A DNA stretch of 64,000 nt from Nymphaea colorata (GCF_008831285.2 NC_045145.1:15764040-15828039); one strand, 5' to 3'. Numbered from the stretch's first letter, positions 28,757 to 42,855 are shown. A program made the numbers and translations. Notes: generated from the sequence alone by a model not told the origin.

Positions 28757-30549
28757 CTACTGTTGTGACATACATATGACTTTAAGGTCTTTTTGTTTTC
28801 TTTGTGAGCTGGTCAGTTGGAGCTATAAAATAACAAAAATGTGTTGCTTTTGCTTTAAAGAGAAGGATTTGGAAACATCGAAGGGCCTAGACATGGCCAG
28901 GAGGCACATGCATCAGAAAGGCTGGTGCTGCCCCCATTCTGATTCTTCCCTTCCCTTTCTATTCAGCTTAACCTGTTATAAGCTGCAATGCCCACATGCA
29001 ACCCAAAACCCTTAACTCTGCCCAAAAGGAAAAGGCAAGCGATCATCTTTTGAAAAACCAGAAACACAGCAAAAATCTAGAAAAAAAAGAAAAGAAAGAG
29101 AAAACAGAAAGGAAAAGAGAAGCCTTCCCAGCAATTGTAAAAGGCAGAACTTTGTGAACGACAAAGATATTCCCCATGTGTAAAAAGGGTGTTGCCTGCA
29201 TTTTGCAAATGAACAAAAAAATATCCTTATCTGAAAAGGTGCACCTTGATTCTATAATTGCCGAAAAGCCCCGTTGTCTTTTTGCAATTCACAAAGCGCC
29301 TCTTGTTTTCTCACTGGAATAATCTTTCTTAGGTAGACGCAGGAAGCTAGCATATGAAGCATGATCGATGCTGATGTATGTATTCCTTTTGCTACTGAGA
29401 TACATAGTTTATATGGCTATCAAACAACCAATTTTTATTTGTATTTTTATTTTAAATTGTACTTTTGCAATGAAAAAAATGAAAGAATATAATTGCCTGC
29501 CTTTTGTGCACAAAAGCCTAAGAATGAAGGGATTGGAACACCTGCCCGCTCAGGCCAATGATTGGTAGGTGGCTGGTTTCTGGTTTTATGGCATCAACTC
29601 CGATGCAACCCGAAACCATATCATATTCAACAAAAACCCGAACTGATCAATTGCATGAAACCACAGATAATTAATAGGCATGGCTTTGATTCGGACCCCC
29701 CTCGCCTCTAGCTTATCCCTATGAAAGGGAATGTTCATCCTTTGATAAAAGCTGCAAATTATGGAAAGAAAAAAAAAAAGAATAAAATAGTTCTTAGGTT
29801 CACACCATATTGCACCACATTAATCAATATTGGACATACTGCCCACATACTACCCACATACTGCCTGTAAAAGTATCTCTCTTTCACACAGAAAAAGAAA
29901 TGGTTGGAGTGCATATACTTTTCTCGTTTCTTCCACAAGAACAAAAAAATCGTCGACGAAAACGACCCACATTGATCTGGAAATCGGACGAATTGACAGT
30001 AGCACTGTTGACGATGACATGTCTGCATCTCGCAAGTAGGGGCGACATGATCAAATGCGTAAAGCTACCAAATATCTTGTCACGAACGCTGCAGCTGAGA
30101 TAGGTGCGTCGAACTAGTTGAGCACACAATAATATTAATATAAAAATTATTGGCAGTTTGTTCCAAGAACTATGATGAACTTCATAAACTGACAAAGCGC
30201 GACACGATGCACATAGGAGCAACCAGTTATGAACAAGATGATCAAACCAAAACGCCTTTCCTTTTCAATCAACTTCTGCTGACACAGTTCACAAGACCTA
30301 ACAGGTCTTAAGCTTGTGACGTTATCCGTAGGATTTCTTCGGCAACATGAGGCACTTCCATTGTAGAATTGAGGTAGCCAACATGCATGATTAGAACATT
30401 ACTCCAGGAGTGATACAGTGTAAGACAGTTGCCCTTTCACTTTTAGGATCCCACGCTCCAGCTTCCATAAGCTCCCTTTTGTGCTGTAACATCTCTTATT
30501 ATCACGCATTTGAGTAATATAGTGTTTGATTTGCCTTTTGAATCGCACG

Positions 30550-30550
<1 letters not shown>

Positions 30551-30628
<78 letters not shown>

Positions 30629-30636
30629 ATATATAT
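30551..30636. repeat. (TA)n microsatellite
   Basis: About 86 bp of TA dinucleotide with one phase slip near 30,618. Confidence 0.97.
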
Positions 30637-32262
30637 GGTGTGCATGCTTGAGAGAGAGAGAGACTGTGTGCATGCCAGAGTTGAATAACGATTAGGTGGC
30701 TTTGATGGGGGAGGGGAATGTAAAAGCAATAAGAAAAAATATGTGGTTCAAATGTATTGAATGGCCAAGGATGGCCAATGTTCCTGTCATGTCAGGTCAA
30801 GCTTTTTAGTTGTAATACCTTTCTTATCTCTTGTGTGACATACTACCACTCTAGATGCTTTTTATTTTTAATCACTTTTTGTTTTATATTTTTTGTCTTT
30901 CATGCCCCCATGATCCACCACCATGGCTGTGAGGCTGATGGGAGCACATGGTCTATGGCTCATCTTAAAAAGAGACCTGTCTACTAAAGGCAAAGGAAGA
31001 GAGAGAGAGAGGAAAAAGCAAACAAAGGGAAAGGGAGGGGAAAACTTTTGTCCCTTAACATTATGCCCTTGACCCATTTATCATAATTGCCGACACTTCT
31101 TTTCTGATCCTTAAAGGAGAAAAAAAGATAAAACATGAAGCACATGATGTCAACGGCTTTTGGGAGAGACAACTACGAGTCTATCTCATCTACCTTGCTT
31201 CCTCAAGGCTCATATGCCCCACCGTTAACTTCCCATTACTACTAAAACTGCTCCTAGTTTTTGCTGCCCACTTGATTAATCTACCTTCCCTTTCTCTACT
31301 CGATCTTCTTTCTTTCTCTGACCGCCAAAACCAGACTGTTGGTCGCACCCATCCTGGAAAAAGTTTTCCAATGGAAATATTTTCCAAGAAGGACAATTAG
31401 CTAAACCCTCTCCTGACTAACTGAGTGCTGCAATATTTCAGAGTTCTCGTAGTTACATCTTCGAATATTTCCCTTTCTTCTTTTTCACACCTCTAAACAG
31501 TTAGGAGACGCTCTTGAAACCTGACTTCCCTTTACTTCAAGGATATGTGTTAATCATTACACCATATTATTGCAATGCCAATAAGTTGGTTCACCTTATG
31601 AAAGAAGGAAGCGAAATATATCCGTTGGAAAAAGAAATAACTATATATTTACTGTTTTGTATTGTCCGCTTTGTTGCAAGGTAAGTAGTAGTATTAATCT
31701 GGTCTGGTGGCTTCAAGCAGAGACATGGACAATTGTCTCCGCAGATTGGCAGCTTATAAAAGCATTCGTTGCAAAGGAAAAAGAAAAATTGAAGTTGGGT
31801 TTGCTCTCTAGTGAGGAAGAAGAAGAAGAAGAAGAATTTAATTCGCGACCGTACGCCAGTGATGGCATAACATGCCGATCAGGCATGGACTCATTCAATA
31901 TCAGGCACTAATATGGACATTTTTCTGCAAGGAAAGGCTGCCACTTAATCGGCATGGGGAAATGGTTCCTGACTGCAACAATATGCGATGATTTTCTGTC
32001 TTTTAACATATGGATGGATGTATAGACAGGTTTATCGGAGGTAGTAACGGATAATGCATGTCATGGATGTATACGATGCTGCACGCCCGTGCTTTATAAT
32101 TTATATTGTATGAGTATGTGTATTTTGGAATATGTGCTTTTGCTTGTCCCCAGCAGCTTTTACCATGTGAAATTGGGAATTTGGCTTTTACTTTGGTTCG
32201 GTCGTGCATGACGCCATCAATCTTTTCCATTTGGGGGGACCGTCACACTTTACACAGTGTTC

Positions 32263-32415
<153 letters not shown>

Positions 32416-33235
32416 TGATCGCTTTCTTTCAGTGAAAGAAAAGTTAAATTTAGACTAATAAAGAAAGAAAGAAGGTCAGGAGAGAATATACAGAATGTCC
32501 ATAAGAACCCATTGACTTGAAATATTATAAAAGCTTTGGATGATAAGTATCTGGGTTAGTTCGAATGTATTTGAATTGAGTACTACCTATGTTTCTCATG
32601 CCTGCAGTGTTCAAATTACTGTAGATTTTGCTTCATCGATGGAATTTCACTACTTGTGATCCGTCACATCAAAATCCTTTTTTAGTTTTGGTTGAGCTTA
32701 AGAAGCTTAAATCCGTGTTGTCTGTTCACACTGATCTAGTGGGTACAGGGTTTATTTTATCAGCAATGAAACGAAGCAAGAAAGCAGGTGGAGCATGTGA
32801 AGCTGGTCCTCTATAGCATGCACATACACACATCCGCACTAGATTTTCTCGTTTATGCACTTTTAGGTTACTTCACTCGAATGAGATGTATCATCTTAAC
32901 TTTCTTCTTTTTAATCTCCGTCAAGATCCAGTACCACTGAGAAAGCAAGTAGGATAGGGGCACCCATGTGAAATGACTGAACCATCTAAGTCAGTTAAAA
33001 TTTAAAAAGTAACTGCATGTTTCGCTCCTCCTGAACCCTTCTCTGTAGTTTCAGGCTACTGATACAATATTTGGTCGACTTAGTTTAGGCATGCTTCTAT
33101 GGGATCTTCATATAATCTCTGAGCCTGCCGTTTCTGTTCCCGTCATCTCTGAATTTGGATCAAATCCCAACACCTAAGCTTCACGCTCTAATATGCTTTC
33201 GTACAGTGTGGTGGTTGAGGCTCATTTTGGACGCA

Positions 33236-33267
33236 ACTGGCGGAGCCAGAAAAGAATTTCAGGCGGG

Positions 33268-33301
<34 letters not shown>

Positions 33302-33393
33302 CAAATTTAATGGGGGCCGGTTGGGTTTATATTTTTTATACATTTTAAATGAATTTCCAAAGAAGAGAAGGTAAATTTTAATTTTGTTTTAAA
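33236..33393. repeat. Dispersed repeat fragment with TGGCGGAGCCAG word
   Basis: ACTGGCGGAGCCAGAAAAG followed by a G-rich GGCGGGG, a TA microsatellite (33,272-33,299) and GGGGGCCGG. This wording recurs in diverged form at 4469-4501 and, in the opposite orientation, at 59,347-59,380. I take it as debris of one dispersed plant repeat family whose name I cannot give. Confidence 0.5.
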
Positions 33394-35078
33394 ATCCAGG
33401 GGAGCGGTCTGTGGCACCGGCGAACTTGGCTGTGGCTTTTCCACGTAACACAAACCTCGATGTTTCTGCCGCTTCTGTGGCTATTACACCTTATCTTTTA
33501 TGTCCAAATCCCTTGAAGAATCTAGATAAGAAAGCAGGTCAACCCAACTTTGATCTCAATGGGTGGTCAAATCTGCATTCTCTTGATCCCAACAAAAAAG
33601 AAGAGGTTTTGGAGATGACAACAGAGGCACATGCTTCTTTTCAGAAGCAACGGCCTGCTTCCATCCTCAGCCAAAGTAAAAGCCAAGAACCCCATTTTCA
33701 ACAGAATGTACTGTCCCTTCTTTCTTGTTTATTATTATTTTTTTTTAACCATGAGCTGATGACAATAAATAGTGGCACTGAAAATGATGCCCAAGCATGT
33801 CCTCCTTTTTTACTTTATGATCATTTCCATACATGGAGGTCCTTGACAAGTCATTTTCTCTCCCTTCCACTTGCTTTGCTTTTCAAGCACATATAAGGGT
33901 ATTTGGATGGTAGCTGAATACCAGTTCTGGTATCACAGCTTAGCTTTGGCCTTTCCCTGTTCTATAGTGCCTGAGGACAAGAGCGATGTAGAGTTTGTCC
34001 ATGTTGGACAGGGAATCACAGGACTGCTGTGTTATTTTCTTCCTCTTCTTGAGTTTCTGATATGGCACATTTGACTGTTCCATGACTTGGGGATGTTCAC
34101 ATGTACATCCAGCCCCATCTACATGTGGGCCCAGGTTCAGTGATAAAACTGGATGCAGCATCACCATCAGGAGTCCACATGCATGATGGTCCTAGATGCA
34201 GAATGATTTCCTCACAAGAATCTTTCCCCTTTTACAGTAACTGGCAAAAGAACTATGAGAACAGTGACAAATTACACTGTATGGCCAAATGGGTCCCTCC
34301 CAAGAAAAACCCTAAAAAAAAAAATTCAAGTTTCAGTTTTTGGGTTTTATGGTTCTTTATGCAGACACAGGTGCATCTTAGGTTGCATTTTTTATGATTT
34401 ATTTCCTGATGTGGGTAACAGAAGAGCTAGGACTTCTTCTGAAACCAACCAAGCACTAAAATTATATCTATTTGGTTTACTTTGGAACTAAAGGAAGTCA
34501 CTGGAAACAGGTGTCCGGTTGCTTAAATATTTGTGGTTTGTCTAGTTGAGTTACTTTCTTGTGTGTAATCTAATTCCTATGGATGAGCCAAAAGAGGCTG
34601 ACTGAGAGATTAAGCTGGGTGGTATATGAATCGGTCCAGGCAGCACAGTGGGGTGAATGTTTCTGAAATCAGCATGAAAAAGGTGAAAACTTACCGGTGA
34701 AACTTGAGCTGTCCTCTGGGCCGTCAGATTCAGGTGAAAATTATAGTAAGGATTGAATATCGGGCTGGAAATCTGCTCACCATCATCAGAAATGCTTATT
34801 CGTAATTTCACATGTATTACTCAACACTCATTCATGTTTAGTTACCTAAACATAAAAGGAAAAAGCCGCCTTTCAAATCACCAACCTCACATCAGTGGAT
34901 CTGGTCGGTAAAATCTTTGAGGTTACCTCTGCTCAATGGAGAGTGCATTCAGGAAGTTTTCCTTTGTGGGTTGTGAACTCATCACGTCCTGCCAACTTAC
35001 TGGATGCTCACAGGTCATCCCTACCAGATCAGCAAAGCGCTCGTGAGAGTACTTCTAGCATTATTATACACAAGTGAA
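33394..35078 (+). pseudogene. Coding-like segments of an unrecognised gene remnant
   Basis: Three plus-strand segments look like protein-coding sequence. The first, about 33,394-33,709, has a good acceptor-like CAG before it and AAT-GTACTG at its end. It encodes about 105 residues including AGQPNFDLNGWSNLHSLD and a Ser/Gln-rich tail. The second is near 34,691-34,756, encoding VKLELSSGPSDSGENYSKD and then a stop. The third, about 34,922-35,077, encodes SAQWRVHSGSFPLWVVNSS and ends in a stop. No DNA-binding or catalytic domain is visible, no plausible start codon exists, and I could not join the pieces in one frame. They may be the C-terminal part of a degraded regulatory gene, or chance open frames. 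I do not recognise the family. Confidence 0.3.
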
Positions 35079-36245
35079 GGTTCTGCCACGAAATGCACAT
35101 TTCATTGCACATTGCTGTTAAGATACATTTGATCAGGATCTACAGCTGGATCAGGAAGCTTTTTCCTGTGTCCTGAATCCATGCTATTATTTCTCCTCTT
35201 GCTGATTACTTGCCATAAGGATCGCAACACTACGCCGCTGCTTTCTCACGACACAGCACTCTCAAATTTAGCTGTCGCTCATTTTTATTCTCTACCAATT
35301 TCAATCTGTATGAAATACAACATCTTCAGTATTCCACCTGACTGGGCTCGTTTCTTCCTCTAATAACCTGATTGCTGCAGCCACTTTCCTCCTTGCGGAA
35401 AACTCCCCTATGACTTTACTATCCAGGGAATAATCTGACGAATACGACTATGTATTACTGGCTACTAAGTTCTGCACGACGGTATTGATTAAAATTTTTA
35501 ATGAGGTCTACCAATATGATTAACAAGGTGTTTTTCTTTAGATATTTGTTTCGCTTTGAGTAATGTATTACAGAGAAGCTTTCCACAAAATTTTTCAATT
35601 TTTGTTAAGCATCAACAGAAGTGTCGTAAAATTTGTGCTCACCTTAGTTGATCCTCACATAGAGAGATTCACCAAATTCAGACTTACTAATGGTCAGTAC
35701 AAGTTTTCATTAGCTCATTTGACTTTGAGGTTCCAGTAACAGAAATGTTGAGCCTGAAACAGGTTGGACTTACTCAGAATCGTGGGTCACAATTGGAATT
35801 ATGTCAGGAAATATAACACCACATTGATCTTTAAATAAAATAGTACAAAATAGGACATATATCACATAATCCTTTCAGTATTGCCTTCTTATTTAAATAA
35901 TTCTTAAAGATCCATTCCCAAGAAATATATTAACATGCAGGATCATTTGATTAGACTTTTGAAAAATAGATTAACTAGGTTTTCTTAACAAATATAATCT
36001 TCCCAAGTAACTAACGGCTTTTCTTGCGCAGTCCATCTTTAACGTCCAAAAGTCAATAGGAACACATTTCTGTAATATGGCAGATTTTCTTGTATCTGTA
36101 TGCAACTGATGCCAGTGGAACCATTCACAGAAGCAGGTTTAATGAGATTAACCTGCCATTAGTAAATTAATTCCTATCTCGATAACATGTAGGGGTCCAT
36201 TTGTGAAAGAGATCAGGAACTTAGCACCCTTATGCATGTCCCCGA
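35079..36245. other. Intergenic, nothing recognised
   Basis: AT-rich sequence with short frames only. I see no gene, RNA or clear repeat. Confidence 0.5.
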
Positions 36246-36631
36246 GGAGGCGTTTGATTCACTTGGAATCAATGGAATTTTAGAATCATTATTCTCATTC
36301 TTTAAAAAATGGCAAATGCATTATCAAACAAAGATTTTTTTTTATGGAATTATAAGCTCATTCCAGAATCAAAATTCTAGAATTATGATCCCACCCTAGG
36401 AGGTGGAATTATGATTCTAGAATTCTGGAATATCTTTCATTCATGAATTCTAGAATTTCAATTCCATTTTCATCAAAGAAAATTATTTTTTATTCTAAAG
36501 TCAAAATTCCATAATATCAAACTAAAAGGAAAATTGGAACTAGAATTGTCATTCCAATTCGAGGTTGAGGCGGAAATTTGATTATGGAATTATGATTCCA
36601 TAATCAAAATTCTGAGACATCAAACACCCCC
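36246..36631. mobile_element. Probable MITE with inverted termini
   Basis: The left end GAGGCGTTTGATTC and the right end ATCAAACACCCCC are imperfect inverted repeats. The roughly 386 bp between them is built from short inverted words such as GGAATTATGATTC and its complements, giving strong fold-back potential. There is no coding capacity. Size, termini and AT-rich palindromic body fit a miniature inverted-repeat element of hAT or PIF/Harbinger type. I could not find a convincing target-site duplication, so the exact ends are uncertain. It lies about 440 bp past the stop codon of the MS1-type gene. Confidence 0.65.
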
Positions 36632-37074
36632 TGAATGTAACCGAATTTACGAGATAAGGAAAAAAATAAGAGGTTCTAAAAGCACGTTTAACCTTTAAAA
36701 GTGTGACCAGGAAACGAAAGCCTGAATGGCAATAGAAAAGGAGTTAAATTGAAAGAAATTCAAAGCTAACGTGCCTTTGTTATACCACTAAAAAGCAAGG
36801 CCAGCGTTTGTAAAATTTTCAAAAGAATTGACGAATTTGATTATCAACATAGAACAACAAAGTTAATAGACAACTTGCTTCAAGAATGACCATCTAATTC
36901 TTAATGGTCTTCGGTTTCAGTACACTGCCTTGATCTGTTACTCTCTGCAGTTAAACCCTTTCTATCTTTCTTTCATTTCTCTTTTGCGCTTACTTTCTTA
37001 TGAGCTAATACATATTCTTTTCAAAGAAAAGTAGGTGATAAGTAGATTACCTAATAGCCTTCTAACATAATCCA

Positions 37075-40000
37075 TTACAGTAAAGTAGGAAAGAGCATAA
37101 TGTGGTGCTCACATCGGCTGCACAGAAATATTTTTGGAACTTCCTCACTGTTTGAGATCTTCGCACAACGCGTGTGCTGCCAAACCTCACAGACATCACA
37201 ACACACCATGCGCTCCCCATCATCTTCCTTTGCACCACAGGAGCAGTACAGTACGCGCTCATCACTGCCACTTTCATATATCAGAGCCTTCTCCTCAATC
37301 CTCCCATTAATCATAAGTTTGCTGCCCGAGTTAACTATCTGGCAAAGCAAATCACTGTCCTCCGCATTAAAATCCATTAGAGATTCGGCTTTGAAGCTTC
37401 TTAAACTAAAGTATATCTCTCTGAAGTGTCTCTCAACTTCTCTCTTCAAGTCACCAACAGTAGCCCGGTGAGGAAGAGTAATCACCTCAAGTGGTAGCAG
37501 TTCCCTGCTCCTCTCATCCTCTACTTGCTCCTCATCCCTACTAACAGAAAGCGCACAAAGAAATGTGAGTTTATCTCGATTCTTACATTCAGCACGTAAT
37601 GATTCTTCACTGTAATCCTTAATTAAGTGTTTGGCATCAAGTATGGCTCTTGTAAGCCCACAGACAGGCCTGCATTGTCTCAAGATTGTGCTGTACAGGT
37701 AGAGCAGATCTCTCACAAGCTGTAAATGAGTGAGCCCAAGTTGAGACTTGGAGGAGACCTTCTTGGCATTAGGAGAAATGCTGTCAGAATTGTTAAAACA
37801 GTTGTTTGCTTCTTCCAAGCAGTATTCAAGCACTCTGGTCACCGGATTCACTGCCCGGCGAACGACATAATTTCCAATTACTTGGTTTCCTAGAGACTTC
37901 AACACAAAATCAAGTAGGCCAGTGTCACCAATGTAAGCTCTGGCTGAATCTCTCACTTGCTGCCTTGAGACCCACTTGCTTCCATTGTTCTTTAGTGATT
38001 CTATGATCACTAAAGTTGCCATCTCAACTCGTTTGGACGACCACCGGCACTGGTTCATTGGTAGAACAGCATGTTCGATTTGAACCGGATCATGTACTAA
38101 GCAAGATTTCAGTTCCATGACATAATGAAACAGATGGCCTAGTGTTTGTAAGGAATCGCCGGATAGCTTCTGGTATTTGGAGACAATGGTCAGGATATCA
38201 TAATTGGAAACCGCAAGGGAGTTTGTAACTGAAGATAAACGAAAGCTTCGAACTGTTTCCATCGACTTCTGGTACATCTCGTGATTGACACCAAAACTTC
38301 CCCGTCCAAAATTGTATCCCCATCTTCCAAACCATGGCTGACCGTAGGCAACTCCATGTAACACCCTCAAGTCCATTGATTTCTTCTTTGACGTATCATT
38401 TATGCTAATCTGTCTACCAGTGTCACCACTAACATGTCAAAGAAAAGAACATAGTTGAAGCAGAAAAGAACATTATGGAGCATCGATCTTCATCTGGATG
38501 AATGAAGTCATGTACTTCCAAATTATTATAAAAGGGAGAAGTGACCGGATAGGCCTGTAGGAGGGAGGAAATGCATCTGATTCTGAAACAGTATCCACAT
38601 TCATTTCTTTGGGCCATTGTAGGTATATGTCAAACTGCCAAAGTTATAAGTATACTAGAAGACAAGCCGAAACGGGCACTTCAATCAACTTGAACTAACA
38701 TTTAGATGAATTTGTTGCAGAAAATGAATTATAGGTTAGACCTTAAATCACATGGGTGCGAGTATAGGTTTAGTATATATATATATATGTATATAGTTCA
38801 AAATAAAAGCAACATTTAAATAAAAAAGTAATATATACACCAATAGCTTGCAAAAAATTAATGTAAACTGAGTTTGAAACAAGTTAAATCAAGTAAAAGT
38901 AGTAGTTTGAATGAGTTTAGTTATAAAAAGTACACAGGTATTCCAAGTATATGCTACCAACATGGTAGCTCACAGGTTAGACTCCTGAACTTGCGAAGCG
39001 GGTTGTGTATGTTATACTGGTGCATGTGCATTAAAAAAAAAAAAACTGAAAAAAGTTAAATGACTTAAGAGAACACTTTTTTTAAAATAATTTTCAAAAT
39101 ACCTCACCCCCTACCTTTTTTTGTTTGGGCTTATATGTATTGCGTGCACTGAGCAGCGCACGCAACTCATTCTCCTCAAACTTTGAGGTTGATTAACCGC
39201 AATCGAGATAGTCTTCAAGCGTTACTTGCTTGAATTGATACTAGAAATCAACAACAGGAAAATGCCTCACATTCAATTCATTAATTAATATGATTCGTAC
39301 CTTACTTTTAAGCTGGTGCAGATTCGATGCCAGAAGTCCATGACCTGGCTGCCACAAACCAAATCAGACCCACCTTCTATGCCGTTCACGCATAGCAGAT
39401 GACCAAACCCGTTGTAGTGAATCACTCCATGCAGGATATGGCCATGCAGGTCCAAGATATCCGCCGGCGGCCTGGTCGTCCTGCAGCCCACACCTGACCT
39501 TGGACGTTCGCGAGAACTGGTTGCTGAATGAGCCAAAGAATCCTCATCGGACTGGACAAGCTTTTCCATCTCCGGTGCCGTTTGCTTTGAAGGCAACACA
39601 AAGTGGAATTTCTTGCTGCACACCAAGTGATGGCCCCATCCTGTGATTCGGTAAACATTATCCTTGTTAAGTAATCGCTTTTTCCTAGTGAGAAAATGAG
39701 CTAAAATATCAATATCTTTAATGCGATGCTCACCACATTGCTGAAATTTGATTTAAGTTTTCTATCTCCAACACCTTTTATGTATGCACCTAGTGGCTTC
39801 GTATGGGGAATTCTTCGGAAAACTATAGCATAGATCAGAAGATCCAGATAGTGACAAGCAGAACATACAATTTTTTTCATGACAAGGGGAAATACAGATG
39901 TATGCACCAACTAAGAGCGCGAATAGAAACGTATATATGCTCCAAATAAGAGCGTTCGCATTCATGGTTCCCCTTTAGTATGACCGTCTACACACGTAAA

Positions 40001-40431
40001 CGTTGCATCATATGTCGGTGTGCATGTATTTATGTGTTTGCGCACGCATGAACACGTGCATGTGTGTAGATAATGAGTAAATATTGAATATTACAAGTCC
40101 TTCATCCATACCATTCAATTTTAACTATAGATTGTGTAAAAATTAGTCAAACCATTGAAGAAAGCATGAACCATTTTTCATGCTAGATCCCCCCTTACTT
40201 TCAGCGCAAGGTTGCATGAACATGAAACATGAACAAGTTAATTCAGGAGGCTCTATTCAAATTATGGGTCACCGCCAAGTTTACTGTCAATATGGACCGT
40301 CCAACTTCCCAAGAGCGGTGGTGCATCGCATATTTATGAACCCAAGTGCCCTTGCAGCTTTAGTTTCCCAAGCTTGATTGTTCTTCACTTGTCCTCTTTG
40401 AGTTCTCAAATTGGTGTACTCTCACTTCCAA

Positions 40432-40462
<31 letters not shown>

Positions 40463-40888
40463 CATGAAGGTTCTCTTCAGCCCTCTAACCTACTGGATGC
40501 AGGAGTACTTCTCTTGTACCCCTTAAGGACATGAAGACTGGTTAGTTAGTCATATTCAACTAGCAAAGAAAGGAACATAAAAATTACCTATGTGTTTGCA
40601 TTGATAGCAATAAGGTTGAGCTCTTCCCTCTGCTAGTGCTGGTCGTTCTTCAACAACGAAGAGAGACACATGTAATGGAGAACCATGGCTAACTTCGAAT
40701 CGGAAAGACCACGCCCGCATCCCTTCCGTTCCATCATTCTCTTGGTGGCCAAACTCTAGCAGCGCATGGATGTTGTCATAAAATGGTCCTCGGAACTCAG
40801 CCGGGATCCCCGCATCGCAGAAACTATTGAACGTGAAAATGGTCTCCCTTCTCCTCTTCCTCAAACTCCCGGCGATGGTGGTGCACAT
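37075..40888 (-). CDS. MS1: MALE STERILITY 1-type PHD-finger protein
   Basis: Three minus-strand exons, 40888-40588, 39640-39301 and 38413-37075, with GT-AG introns of 947 and 887 nt. They join in phase to 659 codons, close to the roughly 670 of Arabidopsis MS1. The start is the first in-frame ATG after an upstream stop. Exon 1 carries a basic LRKRRRET stretch, then PAEFRGPFYDN, LLEFGH and LFVVEE. Exon 2 begins within CKHIGWGHHLVCSKK and contains LHGHILHGVIHYNGFGHLL. Exon 3 contains VLHGVAYGQPWFGRWGY and YIGDTGLLDFVLKSLGNQV. It ends with a C4HC3 PHD finger at 601-659: Cys604, Cys606, Cys619, Cys622, His627, Cys630, Cys645, Cys648. Match to MS1 runs the full length and is better than to MMD1. 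MS1 is a nuclear regulator expressed briefly in the tapetum and needed for pollen exine; function here is by homology. No break is visible. Confidence 0.95.
40435..40461. repeat. (TC)n microsatellite in MS1 intron 1
   Basis: About 27 bp of CT/TC repeat inside the first intron of the minus-strand MS1-type gene, within 130 bp of the donor site of exon 1. Confidence 0.95.
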
Positions 40889-42855
40889 TGTTGTAGTCCT
40901 CCCTGGAAAATCCGGTCGCCAGGCATCGGAGGGAAGGGGCCTGTGGTGCAGAGGAGACAAGCGAGCTGGTGGGGGGGGTGAAATAATACAGATGGCTCAC
41001 GCCATTAGTGCCCAGTGAAATAAAAAATGGAGGGACTCACTGGAAGCATGAACTGCTTCAAAAAAATCCAAGAAGATTTAAACTTCGATTTGATAGGGGA
41101 GGAGCTCTGGCATTGCTGTTTGGACTTCCGATAAAATAATTGAGCCACGCTTTTGTTCTTGGCTCCCCTGCACATAGTTATATTCAGCTCAGGCAGGTCA
41201 TGCATCCATGGACTCTGCAGATGGTCCATTATCTTAGTGCCGTTCAACCGGAGTCATTGATCTTGTAACCGTCTCCCGATCAGATCTCCTAAAACTTAGA
41301 TGCGGTAGTCCATGGTAAGCCCACAGAGTTAAGTAGTACTTAAAATCATAATCCGCAAACTCTTATGTCTAACCATATTCATTCTCAATTATCTAGTCCC
41401 AAAGAGGATAGTATAGCTGGTTGGACTGACTTAATCGTCACAATTCGGTGGTCAGTTTGATTCTCGTAAATCTTATTCCTTTAAACTGCAAACACGATAT
41501 TTTAGTTGACGGCTCCCTACCCAAGTTCTAAAACACCCTTAGATCCTCGAAACGGGAAAAATTAGGAAGGCATCTTCTCAATTATCTTATTAAATCCCCA
41601 AATCCCTATTTGGAAAATTTTTGCAGATTTTCCCTGGCAAATTTAATTTTTTCTAATTGGCAGGTGGACTTTGGTCAGTGTACTTAGGATCTCATGCATT
41701 TAGATCTTTCATATCATGAATTGGTTTTGTGGATCTACGTGATCTGTGTGGGGGATTAGATCAGATTAATATGGCTGATCTGGCTCACATTTTTTATGTG
41801 AAAACATATTATGGAAATGGTAAATGATCTGGCATTTTCATGGCCTTGGTCACTGGTGAGTACCAGTACCCTCTCGGTCCCGCGGTATCGGGTCATACTG
41901 AATGCAGTTGAGAAAAATTCAAATGGGGAAAAGCATGCACCGAAAATATCATGATCATAGAAGATGAAATGAATTTAATGTTTTTGTGGCGCCTTGAATC
42001 AGATCAAAGCTGGATATGAATGAAATTACGTGGAAAAAAACTGATGGAATTTAACTAATTAATCTGATCCAGATTCGTTACTGAGATATCCATGCGCAGA
42101 ACCAGATGATTAGAGGTGGGGCTGTTTAACATCTTCGGATTAAGAAAGGAGCTTAACGATGAGAAAAACGTTCCTCTTGTGTATATGAAGAAAAGAATTT
42201 TAGAACAACTACGTTCTTAATTTTAATCAATTGGCAACTTGGAGTTAATTTAGAGACGCAGATGGTTCAGTTTGTGTTGGATCCAACCTTTACTGAATTC
42301 GACTTAGCGAGATTTGGGTTTGGATTCAGATTTGGAGTCTCTTTTCTAAAACCGGATTGGAAGCATGAGATCTGACATTGATATGTAATTGGGTTATATG
42401 GGTACTAAATTTCAATCAGACATCTATCAGATTCTGATCTAAAATCGGTTTTGAAACTACATATCGAATCCAAACCTGAACAACAATCTCATCTGAGTTC
42501 TTCAGTAACTAAATCCATTTACATCCCACTGAATTCCGATTTGTGTGGAGCGCAGAGAATTAGAAATATACGGTGTTCATCCCCGCTGACATTTTCCCAG
42601 GCACAAGGTCTGTGATTCCAGATTTGAGAAGTTTCTGCGTCAACGGTGAGAAAATGAGGATCAAGGGAAAGGGTTCCCAACCAGCGACGCAACGCGCTGT
42701 TACTCTCCCCATGGGCAGCCGTCTTTCATCGGTCACGTGGGGAGAGGGGAGGGTGGATGGGCAAGCAAGCGTTTGTTTCCCAGCATGGGAGGAATTTTGC
42801 GTTGGACATGTATGAAAACTTTTCCCCTGTTAATAACAAGCCGAAAAAAAAGACT
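40889..42855. other. Upstream region of the MS1-type gene
   Basis: 5' flank of the minus-strand PHD gene. The first 100 bases are GC-rich (CCCCCCCCACC on the minus strand). I could not place a TATA box with confidence. The segment 42,290-42,560 is made of diverged GGAT/AATCC-rich words like those at 8400-8670, probably transposon debris. No gene is visible. Confidence 0.45.
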
